Shown here one piece after another: positions 10,668-24,452 of a stretch of DNA of 64,000 nt. The translations under genes and the position numbers were made by a program. The stretch comes from Yoonia sp. G8-12 (GTDB taxonomy: Bacteria > Pseudomonadota > Alphaproteobacteria > Rhodobacterales > Rhodobacteraceae), in contig NZ_CP151762.1 in the NCBI RefSeq assembly GCF_038443675.1, forward strand, positions 248,001 to 312,000, in the 5' to 3' direction. The first letter of the stretch is position 1, and each line of letters begins with the position of its first letter. A model generated the notes under the pieces. The model did no database searches. It saw nothing but the letters and a program-made list of their open reading frames with translations, and was not told where the DNA came from.

Positions 10668-11405
10668 ATGACAGTCGACTGGTGGGGGGTGGGCCTGCAA
10701 GCCATCAATGTCCTGATCCTTGTCTGGCTTCTGAGCCGCGTGTTCTGGCGTCCGGTCGCAGGTGCTATCGAACGGCGGCAGGAAGCTGCCCAGGCCATGC
10801 TGGACGAAGGCAAGACAGCACAGGCGAAAGCCGATGCCGCACTGGCCGAGGTTGTTGCAGCCCGCAAAGGCATCGCGGCAGAGCGCGACGCCATACTTGC
10901 CGAGGCCAAGGCCGAAGCCGGGGCTGCCAGCACTGCTATGCTGCAAGAGGAACGCACAAAGGCTGATGCCATGATCGCCGCTGCGCATGCTGTCATTGAG
11001 CGCGACAAAAGCACCGCGCGGACGGAAAACGCGACGCGGGCAGCTGATTTATCGGTAGAGATTGCAGCGCGGCTTCTAGTCCCTTTCGTCACGCCTGCGG
11101 TGCAGGCAGCTTTCCTGACGCAACTTGTCGATGCAATTGCGGAGATGTCCGATCCTGACCGAACGGCGCTCTTCGCTTCACAGGGCGATGTCGAAATCAT
11201 CTCCGCAACTGAACCGACAGAGGCGGAAAGGGCGAAGATCGAACAAACAGTAACGGATGCGCTGGGCGAGGCGGCCTGTCTTCGTCTGATCACCGATCCC
11301 AAGCTGATCGCCGGACTGGAACTGCGCAGCGCGCATTTCGTGTTGCGCAATAGCTGGCGGGCCGATCTCGAGGCGATCCTCAAGGAGGTCAAGAATGCAG
11401 GCTGA
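10668..11405 (+). CDS. atpF: N-ATPase subunit b with delta-like C-terminus
   Basis: 245-residue peripheral stalk subunit. One N-terminal helix (residues 9-25, ending [11 protein letters not shown]) is followed by an Ala/Glu/Lys-rich coiled coil to about residue 130, then a globular part. The last 40 residues ([20 protein letters not shown]) look like the C-terminus of the delta subunit. The operon has no separate atpH, so this fusion presumably supplies the delta function, as known for N-ATPases. ATG 10668 is preferred because the protein then begins directly before the membrane helix. It overlaps atpA by 11 bases. Confidence 0.9.
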   Translation: MTVDWWGVGLQAINVLILVWLLSRVFWRPVAGAIERRQEAAQAMLDEGKTAQAKADAALAEVVAARKGIAAERDAILAEAKAEAGAASTAMLQEERTKADAMIAAAHAVIERDKSTARTENATRAADLSVEIAARLLVPFVTPAVQAAFLTQLVDAIAEMSDPDRTALFASQGDVEIISATEPTEAERAKIEQTVTDALGEAACLRLITDPKLIAGLELRSAHFVLRNSWRADLEAILKEVKNAG

Positions 11406-12918
11406 TACGCCAGACTGGCTTTCATCAGCGCAAGACGCAGTGCGGCGCGCAGCACTGGGGCCGCGCCGCGAACACCGGGGCCGTGTCGAAGAAATCGGCG
11501 ACGGTGTGGCGATGATCTCGGGTCTGCGCGATGTGCGTCTTGACGAAGTCCTGCGGTTTGAAGGCGGACAGTTCGGGTTCGCCCGCGTGCTTGATTCTGA
11601 TCTGATCGGCTGCGTTTTTATCGACGCTGCAACCAGGGTCGAAGCGGGCGATGCGGTGTTTGGCACAGGCGAGGTCGTCAGTGTCCCTGTGGGTGACGCG
11701 TTGCTGGGGCGCATCGTCGACCCCCTTGGCCGCCCGCTGGATGGCAAGGGGCCGATCGAAGCGGGCGAGAGGTGGCCAATTGAGCGGCCTGCACCCTCAA
11801 TCATCGAACGCGATCTTGTGACTGAACCGGTGCAGACTGGTATACTCGTGATGGACACACTGTTCGCTCTTGGCCGGGGCCAGCGTGAACTGATCGTCGG
11901 CGACCATTCCACCGGTAAGACGACGCTGGCCACAGACGCCATGATCGCGCAGCGCGACAGCGATATGATCTGTGTCTATGTCGCCGTGGGGCAAAAGACA
12001 TCCAGCGTGCGCCGCGCCATTGACGCGCTGCAAGAGCATGGGAATTTCGCGCGCTGCATCGTGGTGGTGGCGGGTTCTGCCGCTGCACCGGGGCTGCAAT
12101 GGATCGCACCTTATGCGGGCATGACGATGGCCGAGTATTTCCGCGACAAGGGCGGGCACGCCCTCGTGGTCATCGACGATTTGTCCAAACACGCCGCCAC
12201 GCACCGCGAAATCGCCCTTTTGACACGGCAATCTCCGGGCCGTGAGGCCTATCCGGGGGATGTGTTCTATATACATGCGCGTCTGCTGGAACGGGCGGCG
12301 AAGCTGTCAAAGGTGCGTGGTGGCGGGTCTTTGACCGCCTTGCCGATTGCCGAAACCGATGCAGGCAACCTGTCGGCCTATATTCCGACGAACCTGATTT
12401 CGATCACGGACGGGCAGATCGTGCTGGATGCGGGTCTCTTCCATCAGGGACAGAAACCGGCCGTGGACGTGGGGCTGAGCGTCAGCCGCGTGGGCGGCAA
12501 AACCCAGGCGTCCGTTCTGCGCGAGGCAGCCGGCACGCTGCGGCTCGACTATGCACAGTTTCTGGAGCTTGAGGTATTTACCCGCTTCGGGGGTATGCCC
12601 GAAGGTCGGGTGCGCGATCAGTTGAAACGCGGGGAAAGGATCCGCGCAATCCTGCGTCAGCCGCAGAATACACCGCTCGGTTTGGCCGAAGAGGTGGCAC
12701 TCCTGCTTGCCGTACAGGCAGGGCTGTTGGACTCGCTGTCTCTGGGCGCTGTCGTGTCAGTTCGCGACAAACTGTCAGAAAGCCTGCACCGCGACGCTGC
12801 TGATGCCTTGCGTGCAATCGCAGCAACTGGTCAGTTGGACGAAGGCGCGCGGGCAGGCCTGATGGCCGCAATGACTCGCCTCGTTGCGCAGTTCCGCGAT
12901 GTGGGCGCCGCGACATGA
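11395..12918 (+). CDS. atpA: N-ATPase F1 subunit alpha
   Basis: 507-residue non-catalytic nucleotide-binding subunit. The P-loop is GDHSTGKT at residues 169-176 (GDRQTGKT in standard alpha subunits), followed by [20 protein letters not shown] and [10 protein letters not shown]. The signature [21 protein letters not shown] and the following [12 protein letters not shown] segment are also present. The start is set by AAGGAGG at 11382-11388, ideally spaced before ATG 11395. It overlaps atpF upstream and atpG downstream (ATGA). The shortened C-terminus and the diverged P-loop are usual for the N-type branch. Confidence 0.95.
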   Translation: MQADTPDWLSSAQDAVRRAALGPRREHRGRVEEIGDGVAMISGLRDVRLDEVLRFEGGQFGFARVLDSDLIGCVFIDAATRVEAGDAVFGTGEVVSVPVGDALLGRIVDPLGRPLDGKGPIEAGERWPIERPAPSIIERDLVTEPVQTGILVMDTLFALGRGQRELIVGDHSTGKTTLATDAMIAQRDSDMICVYVAVGQKTSSVRRAIDALQEHGNFARCIVVVAGSAAAPGLQWIAPYAGMTMAEYFRDKGGHALVVIDDLSKHAATHREIALLTRQSPGREAYPGDVFYIHARLLERAAKLSKVRGGGSLTALPIAETDAGNLSAYIPTNLISITDGQIVLDAGLFHQGQKPAVDVGLSVSRVGGKTQASVLREAAGTLRLDYAQFLELEVFTRFGGMPEGRVRDQLKRGERIRAILRQPQNTPLGLAEEVALLLAVQAGLLDSLSLGAVVSVRDKLSESLHRDAADALRAIAATGQLDEGARAGLMAAMTRLVAQFRDVGAAT

Positions 12919-13760
12919 CCGAACGATTGGCAGATATCAGTGCCCGGATTGATGGCATTCGGCAGTTGGGCGCGGTGGTGAATGCAATAAAGGGCATTGC
13001 TGCCGCACGCGCCAACACCGCACGCGTAGAAATCAGGGCCGTGGACAGTTATGCCATGACAATCGCCGCGGCCATATCCGACGCACTTGGCCCCGTATCA
13101 GGGGCAATGCCCCCAAAAGGTCAAACTGACGGCCGAACCGGTCTTTTGGTATTCTGCGCTGAACAAGGCTTTGCCGGTACTTTCAGCGAACGCATTCTGG
13201 ACAGCATCAATGACGACCTCTCCGACACGAACCTGTTCATAATCGGCACCCGTGGCCTGTCGATCGCCTCCGCGCGCGGTCTGCGTCCGGTTTGGTCCAC
13301 GCCCATGCCCTCACACACGCCCGCTATTCCAAAGCTCGCCGATGCCATCACCAAGGCGATATATCGCGCACAGGATGAAGGGCGTTTCGAGCGTATGGAA
13401 GTGATCCATGCCGGACCAGTGTCCGGACCAACTCACATCGTCCGGCAAGTTCTATTGCCGATCGACATGTCGGATTTACCATCGCCTAGGGCCACCGGGC
13501 CTTTGACGCAACTTCCAGTGGACGCACTTATCAATAGTCTTAGTAGTGACTATCTTCATGCCCGTTTGTGCAAGGCAGCGCTGCATGCCTTTGCGGCCGA
13601 GAACGAAGCACGCATGCAGGCCATGTCCGCTGCAAGTAGCCAGATCACGCGCGAATTGGACCGGTTTGAAGGAACGCTGCGCCAAGTAAGGCAAGAAGCG
13701 ATTACGGCTGAGATCATCGAACTGGGGACCGGTACCGCATCCGCGCGTGGCTCAAGGTAA
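12915..13760 (+). CDS. atpG: N-ATPase F1 subunit gamma
   Basis: 281-residue central shaft subunit. Long N- and C-terminal helices form the coiled coil: [14 protein letters not shown] at the start and [17 protein letters not shown] with [15 protein letters not shown] at the end, the latter being the conserved gamma C-terminal signature. The middle domain contains the Rossmann-like segment [18 protein letters not shown]. Sequence conservation is lower than in alpha and beta, as is normal for N-type gamma subunits. Last gene of the operon; a small hairpin follows the stop. Confidence 0.92.
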   Translation: MTERLADISARIDGIRQLGAVVNAIKGIAAARANTARVEIRAVDSYAMTIAAAISDALGPVSGAMPPKGQTDGRTGLLVFCAEQGFAGTFSERILDSINDDLSDTNLFIIGTRGLSIASARGLRPVWSTPMPSHTPAIPKLADAITKAIYRAQDEGRFERMEVIHAGPVSGPTHIVRQVLLPIDMSDLPSPRATGPLTQLPVDALINSLSSDYLHARLCKAALHAFAAENEARMQAMSAASSQITRELDRFEGTLRQVRQEAITAEIIELGTGTASARGSR

Positions 13761-14228
13761 GACCAAGGCATGGGAGTGTGCCTTCTCGGTCAGATGAGCG
13801 CTGGGATACATAGGGGGCTGTCGCAATGGCGATTTGTGATGACCCAAGGAGCCCAGCTATCAAAGGTCGCTGTTTTAATGCGGTCCACGCAAGAAGGGCT
13901 CAGTTTTTGATGAGGGCAGAATAGTGGATGACTATCCGAAGCAGGATGAAGGGGTAGGGTGCATCAACCGGTCTGGCGATGTGGGCGTTGTCGTAGGCGT
14001 CTATCGGGATGGCCGAATCTCAGGTGCCCGCCTGCAACGAGTCCCGATAAGAGCCGCCTGATTCACTTTGTTGTCGGTTTAGGCCACTGCAAACAGTGAT
14101 GATTGATCGAAAGTCTGGAGCATTTCTCTTGTTCCAGGGGTAAGGGGGCAGTTCAAGCCGATTTTCTTGGGCCGAAAAGCGGAAGAACTGTATTTTGCTG
14201 AAAAATGCATATTTCTTGAAAAAGGGGG
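13761..14228. other. Non-coding gap between atpG and the rrn promoter
   Basis: No gene can be supported here. A 6-bp hairpin (AAGGCA at 13765-13770 with TGCCTT at 13779-13784) follows atpG but lacks a T-run, so it is a weak terminator candidate. A short open stretch around 13970-14060 reads GVYRDGRISGARLQRVPIR to a stop and may be a gene relic; I do not recognise it. From about 14165 the DNA becomes AT-rich, which fits an upstream activating element for the rRNA promoter. Confidence 0.5.
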
Positions 14229-14257
14229 TTGCGGGTTATGGTGAGTAACCGTAGAAG
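14229..14257 (+). promoter_or_regulatory. Probable rRNA operon promoter
   Basis: TTGCGG (14229-14234) and TAGAAG (14252-14257) are separated by 17 bases, with an AT-rich tract just upstream and the motif CTTCACCGGCGGCG just downstream. This combination resembles rrn promoters of Rhodobacteraceae. It lies about 410 bases ahead of the 16S gene, leaving room for a leader with antitermination signals. Transcription probably starts near 14264; this is inferred from spacing. Confidence 0.55.
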
Positions 14258-14670
14258 CCTCTTCACCGGCGGCGCTAACAAGCACTGACGGGGCGCCAGA
14301 CGGGCCGGACGGAAGCGGAAACGCGGAGGGACGGTAACGAGGCGGGGAAAGAAAAACAGAGATAATGCAGGCGAGGCGCGCCAAAGATTTAGGGCGCATC
14401 TGGTTCCTTTTTGTCTCTACGCTGTTTGAAATTGATATATCTGAAGAGATATGTGGGCGGTTTGGTTCAGTTCGATGGATCAGACGTCTGTATATCAACG
14501 CTCTTAGGATTTCGGTCCGATGATAGAGTGTCAGCTTCACTGTTTGGCGGCTTCTGGTAACTTTGGTTACTGAAGCACAACAAACAGAGAAAACGCCATT
14601 TGGTTTCAGTAAGGCCAAGTGGTGATGTGCAGAGGTTCGAACGTCAAGGATAGCGTCGCAAGATGCTTTC
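14258..14670 (+). other. rRNA operon leader
   Basis: Untranslated leader before 16S. It contains a boxA-like stretch (GCTGTTTGAAATTG, 14421-14434) next to a short palindromic segment ATATCTGAAGAGATAT (14436-14451). A hairpin with GTAAC/GTTAC arms lies around 14558-14572. These are typical of alphaproteobacterial rrn leaders, where boxA loads antitermination factors. Open frames on either strand here look random. Confidence 0.55.
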
Positions 14671-16141
<1,471 letters not shown>

Positions 16142-16300
16142 GTTCCTAGCAGCATGAACTTGTTCATGTTCGTGGAACACTTAGCAGCCGGCAAACAAAG
16201 CCGGCATATCAGGCACTTCCTGTTCCTTGGAAGTGACCTAGAGCCAGGCCGTCCTCATATCTCTTCAGTTCAGTTCCACGTTGAGTGGGACGCACCTAAT

Positions 16301-16376
16301 GGGGCGTTAGCTCAGCTGGGAGAGCACCTGCTTTGCAAGCAGGGGGTCATCGGTTCGATCCCGATACGCTCCACCA
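16301..16376 (+). tRNA. tRNA-Ala (TGC)
   Basis: 76-base tRNA with encoded CCA. The acceptor GGGGCGT pairs with ACGCTCC, allowing a wobble pair. The anticodon loop TTTGCAA gives anticodon TGC, read as alanine, and the T-loop is TTCGATC. It stands first in the 16S-23S spacer, before tRNA-Ile. This is the reverse of the Ile-Ala order usual in E. coli and most alphaproteobacteria. Confidence 0.97.
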
Positions 16377-16406
16377 TGCGTAACCCTTCGGGTTACGGAC
16401 CTTGAT

Positions 16407-16483
<77 letters not shown>

Positions 16484-16836
16484 TCACACTAAGACATACG
16501 ATTTGACCGTTGAGCAGTTCGCTGCTTTGCCGTCCAATCGGACGACTTGATCTTCGGATCATTTGACATCGTTTAGAGAGATACAAAACATCAGAATAGA
16601 TGTTGGCCCGCGTAAGGGTTCAACAGCTGATCGTGAGGTTCCGCATGGAACTACTGACCGATCGGCAGTCTATTTTGTTCCAAGTCAAGTACACTAACCG
16701 GAACAAGAGTAATCTTGTTCGAACAGTGTTTGTTGCTGAACCAGCGGCAAGCACTGCAATGTATGCATTTTGATTAAGGGCCCATTTGAATATACAAAAG
16801 GGTGGGCCCACAGAAGCAGTCTGACTGTTTCTGGAT
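16484..16836 (+). other. 16S-23S spacer downstream of tRNA-Ile
   Basis: About 350 bases of transcribed spacer with no gene. A boxA-like stretch (CATTTGACATCG, about 16559-16570) may renew antitermination before 23S. The segment from 16831 (CTGGATCAAATCAAGC) is the left arm of the 23S processing stem. Open frames here are antisense to tRNAs or random. Confidence 0.6.
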
Positions 16837-19675
<2,839 letters not shown>

Positions 19676-19793
19676 GTAATAGTAAGACTGGAAAAAATCA
19701 AAGTTCATACACACACAATCATCAGTATACGATGATCAAGGAACAACGCGTCATGTGCATACATGGCAAGCTGATGTTTTGTACTTCTTTTTT

Positions 19794-19912
19794 GGTTTGG
19801 TGATCATAGCGCGAGCAAAACACCCGATCCCATCCCGAACTCGGCAGTTAAGTGCCGCAGCGCTGATGGTACTGCGTCTTAAGACGTGGGAGAGTAAGTC
19901 ATTGCCAAACCT
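19794..19912 (+). rRNA. rrf: 5S ribosomal RNA
   Basis: About 119 bases. Terminal arms GGTTTGG and CCAAACC pair to form helix I. The internal landmarks CCCGATCCCATCCCGAACTC (helix III region) and TGGGAGAGTAAGTC are standard. It follows 23S by about 120 bases and precedes the initiator tRNA. Confidence 0.95.
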
Positions 19913-19982
19913 AATAAGAAGTACAAGTTGTCTCTCTAACACGATGCACCTCAAATACGACAACATGAGGTGCGCCAATTGG

Positions 19983-20059
<77 letters not shown>

Positions 20060-20386
20060 ACTTAACCGAACCGTTACTCATAAAGACTTCGGCCTCCGGC
20101 TGGACCAAGCTCACCAGGGCCGTGATCGCACCGTCTAAAGTGACGCGTCCTCCTTCGTCCCTCTCGTGAACCGTCACCGCAGTGATGAGCACACGAATGG
20201 TCTCCAACGCAGCGGGCCGGATCTCTGGATTGGCCCGTGTATGCGATAATTCCGCCACTTTCCGACTTTACATCTCACTCAATTGCGGATGCAGTCGCAC
20301 CGGCGACGGGGAGGCGCCGCCAGTCTTGCGTATCCGGCCGCCAACTGTGCTTCCATATCCTCCAGCTTAGTCTTCTGACCTGCTGT
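20060..20386 (-). pseudogene. Decayed C-terminal remnant of a serine recombinase
   Basis: On the minus strand, fragments of one protein can be read: KTKLEDMEAQLAAGYARL, then after a frame change VRLHPQLSEM, a TAA stop where a Tyr is expected, then SRKVAELSHTRANPEIRP and ALETIRVLITAVTVHE. This order resembles the C-terminal helical part of large resolvase/invertase-type serine recombinases. The catalytic N-terminus is absent. With a frameshift and an in-frame stop it is clearly inactive. It abuts a second relic (cidA start) at 20387, which suggests an old insertion and deletion event beside the rrn operon. Family assignment is from motif memory, not a search. Confidence 0.55.
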
Positions 20387-20470
20387 GCATTTGGTATCAA
20401 AGTAAGAAAAAATACGTTCAGGAGAGAACCAAAAATTCTTCAGACACTTGGATTTCTCCTAGGCGCTGAC
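20387..20470 (+). pseudogene. Decayed copy of the cidA leader and first codons
   Basis: The 76 bases at 20387-20462 match 49348-49423 at roughly 85 percent by eye, with two compensating one-base gaps. The match covers the leader, the Shine-Dalgarno region TTCAGGAGAG and the first dozen codons of the intact cidA-like gene. Here the start ATG reads ATT, and homology stops after ILQTLGFLLGA. It is therefore a truncated, dead duplicate of the cidA 5' end. The leader hairpin seen in the intact copy is partly destroyed. Confidence 0.65.
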
Positions 20471-20514
20471 GTCAGACAAAAACGGCTTTTCCCAGCAAAA
20501 CTGGTAAAGCAAAA

Positions 20515-21342
20515 CTAAACAGGGACCAGTTGTATTTTGACGTTTGCGATTGCAATAGCATCTTTGGGTTCAATAACCTGCCAGAACCCGGGCTTAATCG
20601 GGCGCCCATTCAAGTAGGTTTTATTACTTGATCCGCGCCCGCCCCCGTAATCCTTAATCTCCCATCCGCGCGTGCCCGAGCGTATCAAAGCGTGTTGATT
20701 GGAAACGCGCTCTTCGCTGTCGAGGGTCAGGTTTGACCAAGCCGGATCGCGGCCAATTGTGATCAACTGCTTTTCCTTGTAGCCGGGCAGACGATCGACA
20801 ACGTGACTTGTTCCCGCGTAATGGCCGTTAAGAACTTGTATCTTCCAGTTCCGCGTGGCGCTTAACCGGCCTGGAGCCAAAGGAGAAGCCCAGGCGAGCC
20901 CATTTTTTTCATCATGCCTATCGAGTCCGCTTACCCGCATTCCAGAAAAACCCAGGGTCACAAATTTGCGCATGCCACGCTTTGTCAACTGCGCCATCGT
21001 GGGCACTTCGCCGCCACGTTGCCTCAGCTCCATCATCAGGCACATCCGCCCGAATGTGCGGCCTCCCAAAAGGATTTCGGTGACAAACCAATACATTATC
21101 AATAGTAAGACAAAGCTCATGATGCCGATAATAGCTTCAACAGCGCCCCGTAGATTAGCATCCAATCGCATCGTCGCAGTTGCCAACCAAGGTGAGGCCA
21201 AATCAATCAGTGCAATCATGAGTGGGCCCAAAATCTGCATCGCCACCAATATCAACATTCCGTCCAAAAAGGATGCTGCCCAGAGCAACTTGTTCGATGC
21301 GTCAGGCGCTAAAATTGCCCGTGTTGCAAGTCTTGCTGTCAT
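20515..21342 (-). CDS. RDD membrane protein with C-terminal FHA domain
   Basis: 275 residues. The first half is an RDD-type membrane domain with about three helices (residues 22-45, 70-95 and the ILLGGRTFGRM turn). The C-terminal half is a cytoplasmic FHA domain with ITIGRDP, RVSNQHALI and NKTYLNGRP, the phosphothreonine-binding layout with the Arg and the S-x-x-H motif intact. It probably recruits a phosphorylated partner to the membrane. It overlaps the stop of the upstream membrane gene by one base, and the pair is divergent from the lipoprotein, kinase and phosphatase genes on the right. I place it in the same cluster because of the FHA domain. Confidence 0.8.
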   Translation of the reverse strand: MTARLATRAILAPDASNKLLWAASFLDGMLILVAMQILGPLMIALIDLASPWLATATMRLDANLRGAVEAIIGIMSFVLLLIMYWFVTEILLGGRTFGRMCLMMELRQRGGEVPTMAQLTKRGMRKFVTLGFSGMRVSGLDRHDEKNGLAWASPLAPGRLSATRNWKIQVLNGHYAGTSHVVDRLPGYKEKQLITIGRDPAWSNLTLDSEERVSNQHALIRSGTRGWEIKDYGGGRGSSNKTYLNGRPIKPGFWQVIEPKDAIAIANVKIQLVPV

Positions 21343-21902
21343 CAGATCACACTCAGATGAATAACAAGTGCACCGACAAAAGTGATCCCTGCAAAAATCG
21401 CAATCAAGAGCGCTCGGTCAGCAACCATGGTGGCGTTGCCGTAATTGCGTTCGGCGCGCAATTGAAAGACCAAGAGCCACAAAATCAGAGCCATTCCAAC
21501 AAGTACGAATAACAGGAACTCTGGCAACTGAGGGCGAGCAGTCGCAAGCCCATCTGCAACCACCAACAACAAGAGTGCCCAGATGATCGAAACGATTGCT
21601 GCGATTACCACAGTGCCATGTGCGTTGCGTTTTGTAATCTGAGCAATGAAATAGCCAAGCCCCCAACCCAAGACGGCGGCGATTGCGACCAATAACAAAA
21701 GACGCAATGGAAAGCTTAGAGGACTACTGCTGCCAGCGGTACTCTCAAGCGATTGATACCCAAACAATAGAGCCGGGATGGGAAGGACGAGTGCGCCGAT
21801 CTGAACCACGAACATCAAGATCTGAATGACGTTTGCAGCAAAGTTAATCGGCTCAGTTGCCCGGTTAAAACTTTGCGCTGAAACCAGCTTGGAAAACTTC
21901 AT
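21342..21902 (-). CDS. Six-helix membrane protein of unknown function
   Basis: 186 residues, almost entirely hydrophobic. Helices are visible at about 25-50, 67-88, 98-118, 130-150 and 160-185. No enzymatic motif is recognised. ATG 21902 is favoured over the longer frame because GGGGATT precedes it at Shine-Dalgarno distance and the upstream codons do not look coding. It is translationally coupled to the RDD-FHA gene (TGATG junction), so the two likely act together in the membrane. It shares the divergent intergenic region 21903-22125 with the lipoprotein gene. Confidence 0.7.
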   Translation of the reverse strand: MKFSKLVSAQSFNRATEPINFAANVIQILMFVVQIGALVLPIPALLFGYQSLESTAGSSSPLSFPLRLLLLVAIAAVLGWGLGYFIAQITKRNAHGTVVIAAIVSIIWALLLLVVADGLATARPQLPEFLLFVLVGMALILWLLVFQLRAERNYGNATMVADRALLIAIFAGITFVGALVIHLSVI

Positions 21903-22125
21903 AAATAATCCCCAAAATGTGCGGCTTGATGGAACAAATAACGTGAACAATATAAGAGCACGATCAGAGGTTGTCCGCCAAGGAGAAAACCAATTTGTTC
22001 TAAGTTATTGATTTAAATTTATTAGAATGGTTTACCGATCGGCATATTGTTGCTTATCATTGTTCAGTGAGCATTTGGCGGCTAATCGATTCTCATGCCG
22101 CTACATTATGATTTGGAGTATATTA

Positions 22126-22869
22126 ATGCGGATTCGCAAAACCTTTGTTGCAACCACGGCATGCGTAGCATTCTTTCTTTCAGGTTGTGATGAAGCAGCA
22201 ATGAACTCAATGGGTGCAAGCACCAATGGTGCATCTTCGGCGTCATCATCCGCTACTGTCGCACGTGGTAAAACAGCAGAAGAACGCGCATTGGAGCGCG
22301 AAGTTGCCAGCCTAAACCGTCAAACTCGCGACATTATTGTGTCCAACACAGTTCAAGGTGCTCTTGCTGGGGCTGCAGTGGGCTGCGTGATGGCACGCAT
22401 GATGGGTGAGGACTGTGTAGATGGCGCTCTTGCAGGTGGAGTTCTTGGCGGCGTCGCTGGCAACCAAGTCGGACAGCAAGCTGCGCAGGCGAATGCTGAT
22501 CTGGTCAGGGCTGATGAAACCTTGGCAAAACTACAGGGCATTCAGCAAAAGCTCGGTGGAATTGAGACTAATCTAAGCGCCGTTCTGTCACGTCAGAACT
22601 CCGAAGTTGCGTCGCTGCGTCGCCAATTGGCCGCAGGTCAGGTGTCAGAACAAGCGGTTGCTTCGCGTATTTCTGCGATCAACAACAACCGTGCCACAAT
22701 GGCCAACAGTTTACAGGAAAGCGAAATGAACATGGTCAACGAACGCGCCGAACTCGTGTCGCTTGAGCAAGAAGGTGGTCAACGCTTTACAACAACAAAG
22801 AACGCTGTTGATAGCACACGGTCCCGTATTCGTTCTTTGCGCAATACTGTAAGTCTCGTCTCCAACTAA
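22126..22869 (+). CDS. Lipoprotein with glycine zipper and coiled coil
   Basis: 247 residues. The signal peptide ends with lipobox LSGC; Asp follows the acylated Cys, which in enterobacteria would hold the lipoprotein in the inner membrane. A Ser/Ala linker is followed by a helix, then a Gly-zipper region (GALAGAAVG and GGVLGGVAGNQVG), then a long charged coiled coil to the end. Glycine zippers of this type insert into or cross membranes. ATG 22126 is chosen over an upstream frame extension because it gives a proper signal peptide behind GGAG. First gene of the rightward cluster. By place and type it could play the TagQ role, but no sequence homology is claimed. Confidence 0.75.
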   Translation: MRIRKTFVATTACVAFFLSGCDEAAMNSMGASTNGASSASSSATVARGKTAEERALEREVASLNRQTRDIIVSNTVQGALAGAAVGCVMARMMGEDCVDGALAGGVLGGVAGNQVGQQAAQANADLVRADETLAKLQGIQQKLGGIETNLSAVLSRQNSEVASLRRQLAAGQVSEQAVASRISAINNNRATMANSLQESEMNMVNERAELVSLEQEGGQRFTTTKNAVDSTRSRIRSLRNTVSLVSN

Positions 22870-22930
22870 CAACCCGCCGGCTGCATGCACGCAGTCATGC
22901 GGCGGCTTCGTATTTCAGGAGGACTATTAT

Positions 22931-23386
22931 ATGAAAATTGCAACTGTCGCTCTCGCACCTGTCGCAATCATGATGTTGGCAAACTGCACGGGTTCCACCA
23001 ATCCGGCGGAAGCTACCCTTTTCGATAATATTGCGAACTTGCAAAGCGGTGAATACGACAGCCAGCTTGCCGCCAAAGAGGCTCAAGCCCAGGCGATTAT
23101 CAACGCCAACAATGCCACAGAGGGCCGGATTAACCAGATGGAGTCGCAGCGCGCAAGTAACGCTGCTGTTATCGCGTCGTTGCGTGGGCAGGTTGCTGAT
23201 TTACGTGCGGAGATTGGTGCCGCTAAGGGCAAAATGTCGGGAAATGCGGCTGCGACAGCGCAATTGAATAGCCTAGATAGTCAGGCAATCGCCGTACAGC
23301 GCGACGTTGAGGCCGGTGGTGACGCGGAAATTGCGCGTGCTGAGTTGAGCCGGATCAGATCTGCTGTGCGCGCACTTTCTGCGTAA
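22931..23386 (+). CDS. Small coiled-coil lipoprotein
   Basis: 151 residues with a signal peptide and lipobox LANC, followed by Thr at +2, so outer-membrane sorting is plausible. The remainder is Ala-, Gln- and Asn-rich heptad-like helix (QAQAIINANNA, VADLRAEIGAAK). A strong AGGAGG element precedes ATG 22931. It is similar in plan to the preceding lipoprotein but lacks the glycine zipper. The two could pair through their coiled coils, one in each membrane; this is inference. No family is recognised. Confidence 0.72.
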   Translation: MKIATVALAPVAIMMLANCTGSTNPAEATLFDNIANLQSGEYDSQLAAKEAQAQAIINANNATEGRINQMESQRASNAAVIASLRGQVADLRAEIGAAKGKMSGNAAATAQLNSLDSQAIAVQRDVEAGGDAEIARAELSRIRSAVRALSA

Positions 23387-23417
23387 TTCACGTCACGAGC
23401 TTTAAGGAGCTTTGGGT

Positions 23418-24452
23418 ATGCCGTTGCCATTTCGGAACATTATTTGTGGTGTTTTCATTTTGTTCGGTGCGACAGCCGTTTTTGCGCAAGATGACGAGGC
23501 GACACGCTATCCTTTGGCGGGCATACCAATCCTTGATTGCGCCCCTCACAGTCCTGCTCCGCAGGACACTTGCTTGGTTCGCCTACCTCCACGTTTTGGG
23601 CTAGCCGATTTGCAAAGTGACGCCTTGGGTCCCGTTGAAGGTGCATTTCGACTGGTCAAACCGGGTCGTGTAAACTTCCCGGATGACGTGAATCTTTCGG
23701 CAACGCTACTGCTGGTTGATTTATCTCCGGGCCCAAATGCAGGGCGCCGCTCAACATTTGAATTTGAAAAAGAACTCCTGCTCGCGCTGGTTGAAGAACT
23801 GCCGCGCACTGAACTGATCGCCATCTATGGCTTCAACGAAGACTTGCGCCTTTTTCAAGACTTCACAACTGATTTGGATACTTTGGCAGACACCATTGAC
23901 GCGCTGGAGCTTGGGGGCTCCAATACACGCATTGGAACATTTGTCAGCGATAGCATCACGGTTTTGGCAGACAGGGATGATATTCTGTTGCGTAATCTGA
24001 TCTTGGTCTCTGATGGTCAGGAAGAGGGTAGCACCAACCTTGATGATGTTGTTGCAAAGGCCATTGAAGAAGGTGTTGTAATCTCGGCTGTTGGGTCGTT
24101 CTGGCGTTCCTTCGGATCCTCTGAGAATGGCGCTGGCATGGACTATTTGCGTGCCTTGACCGAAGGGACCTCTGGTATAACCGCCCAGGCGCAGTTGGAC
24201 CGACCAAACGATGCCAGAACAGAGGCGCAGGCCTTCGGAAATACCATATTTGAGGCAATTCAAGCGTCTGGGCTAATCTTGCCAGATGGCGAGCCGCAGC
24301 CCAGCACGATCACAATGATCCTGAATGAACCCGTCTTGGGCGCGCCGGGCGATTTCCGCGAAAGCGAAATATCGGCTGTTTTCAGGCCAGTTCAAGCAAC
24401 ATTAGAGTCCCCCCAGAAGATGAGAGTGTGCCCACAGAACCTGAAGAGTTAA
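23418..24452 (+). CDS. Exported vWA-domain protein, probably the front of a vWA-TM-FHA protein
   Basis: 344 residues with a signal peptide (cleavage after AVFA). The vWA fold is seen in LLLVDLSPG (the metal-site position, here without the second canonical Ser), a central helix region, LILVSDGQEEG and VVISAVGSF. The frame ends shortly after a C6 run (24409-24414). If one C is added, it continues as SPPEDESVPTEPEE into the transmembrane FHA protein that follows, giving a single protein of about 505 residues with an extracytoplasmic vWA domain, one helix and a cytoplasmic FHA domain. AAGGAG at 23404-23409 supports ATG 23418. As printed it would be a soluble periplasmic vWA protein. Confidence 0.8.
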   Translation: MPLPFRNIICGVFILFGATAVFAQDDEATRYPLAGIPILDCAPHSPAPQDTCLVRLPPRFGLADLQSDALGPVEGAFRLVKPGRVNFPDDVNLSATLLLVDLSPGPNAGRRSTFEFEKELLLALVEELPRTELIAIYGFNEDLRLFQDFTTDLDTLADTIDALELGGSNTRIGTFVSDSITVLADRDDILLRNLILVSDGQEEGSTNLDDVVAKAIEEGVVISAVGSFWRSFGSSENGAGMDYLRALTEGTSGITAQAQLDRPNDARTEAQAFGNTIFEAIQASGLILPDGEPQPSTITMILNEPVLGAPGDFRESEISAVFRPVQATLESPQKMRVCPQNLKS

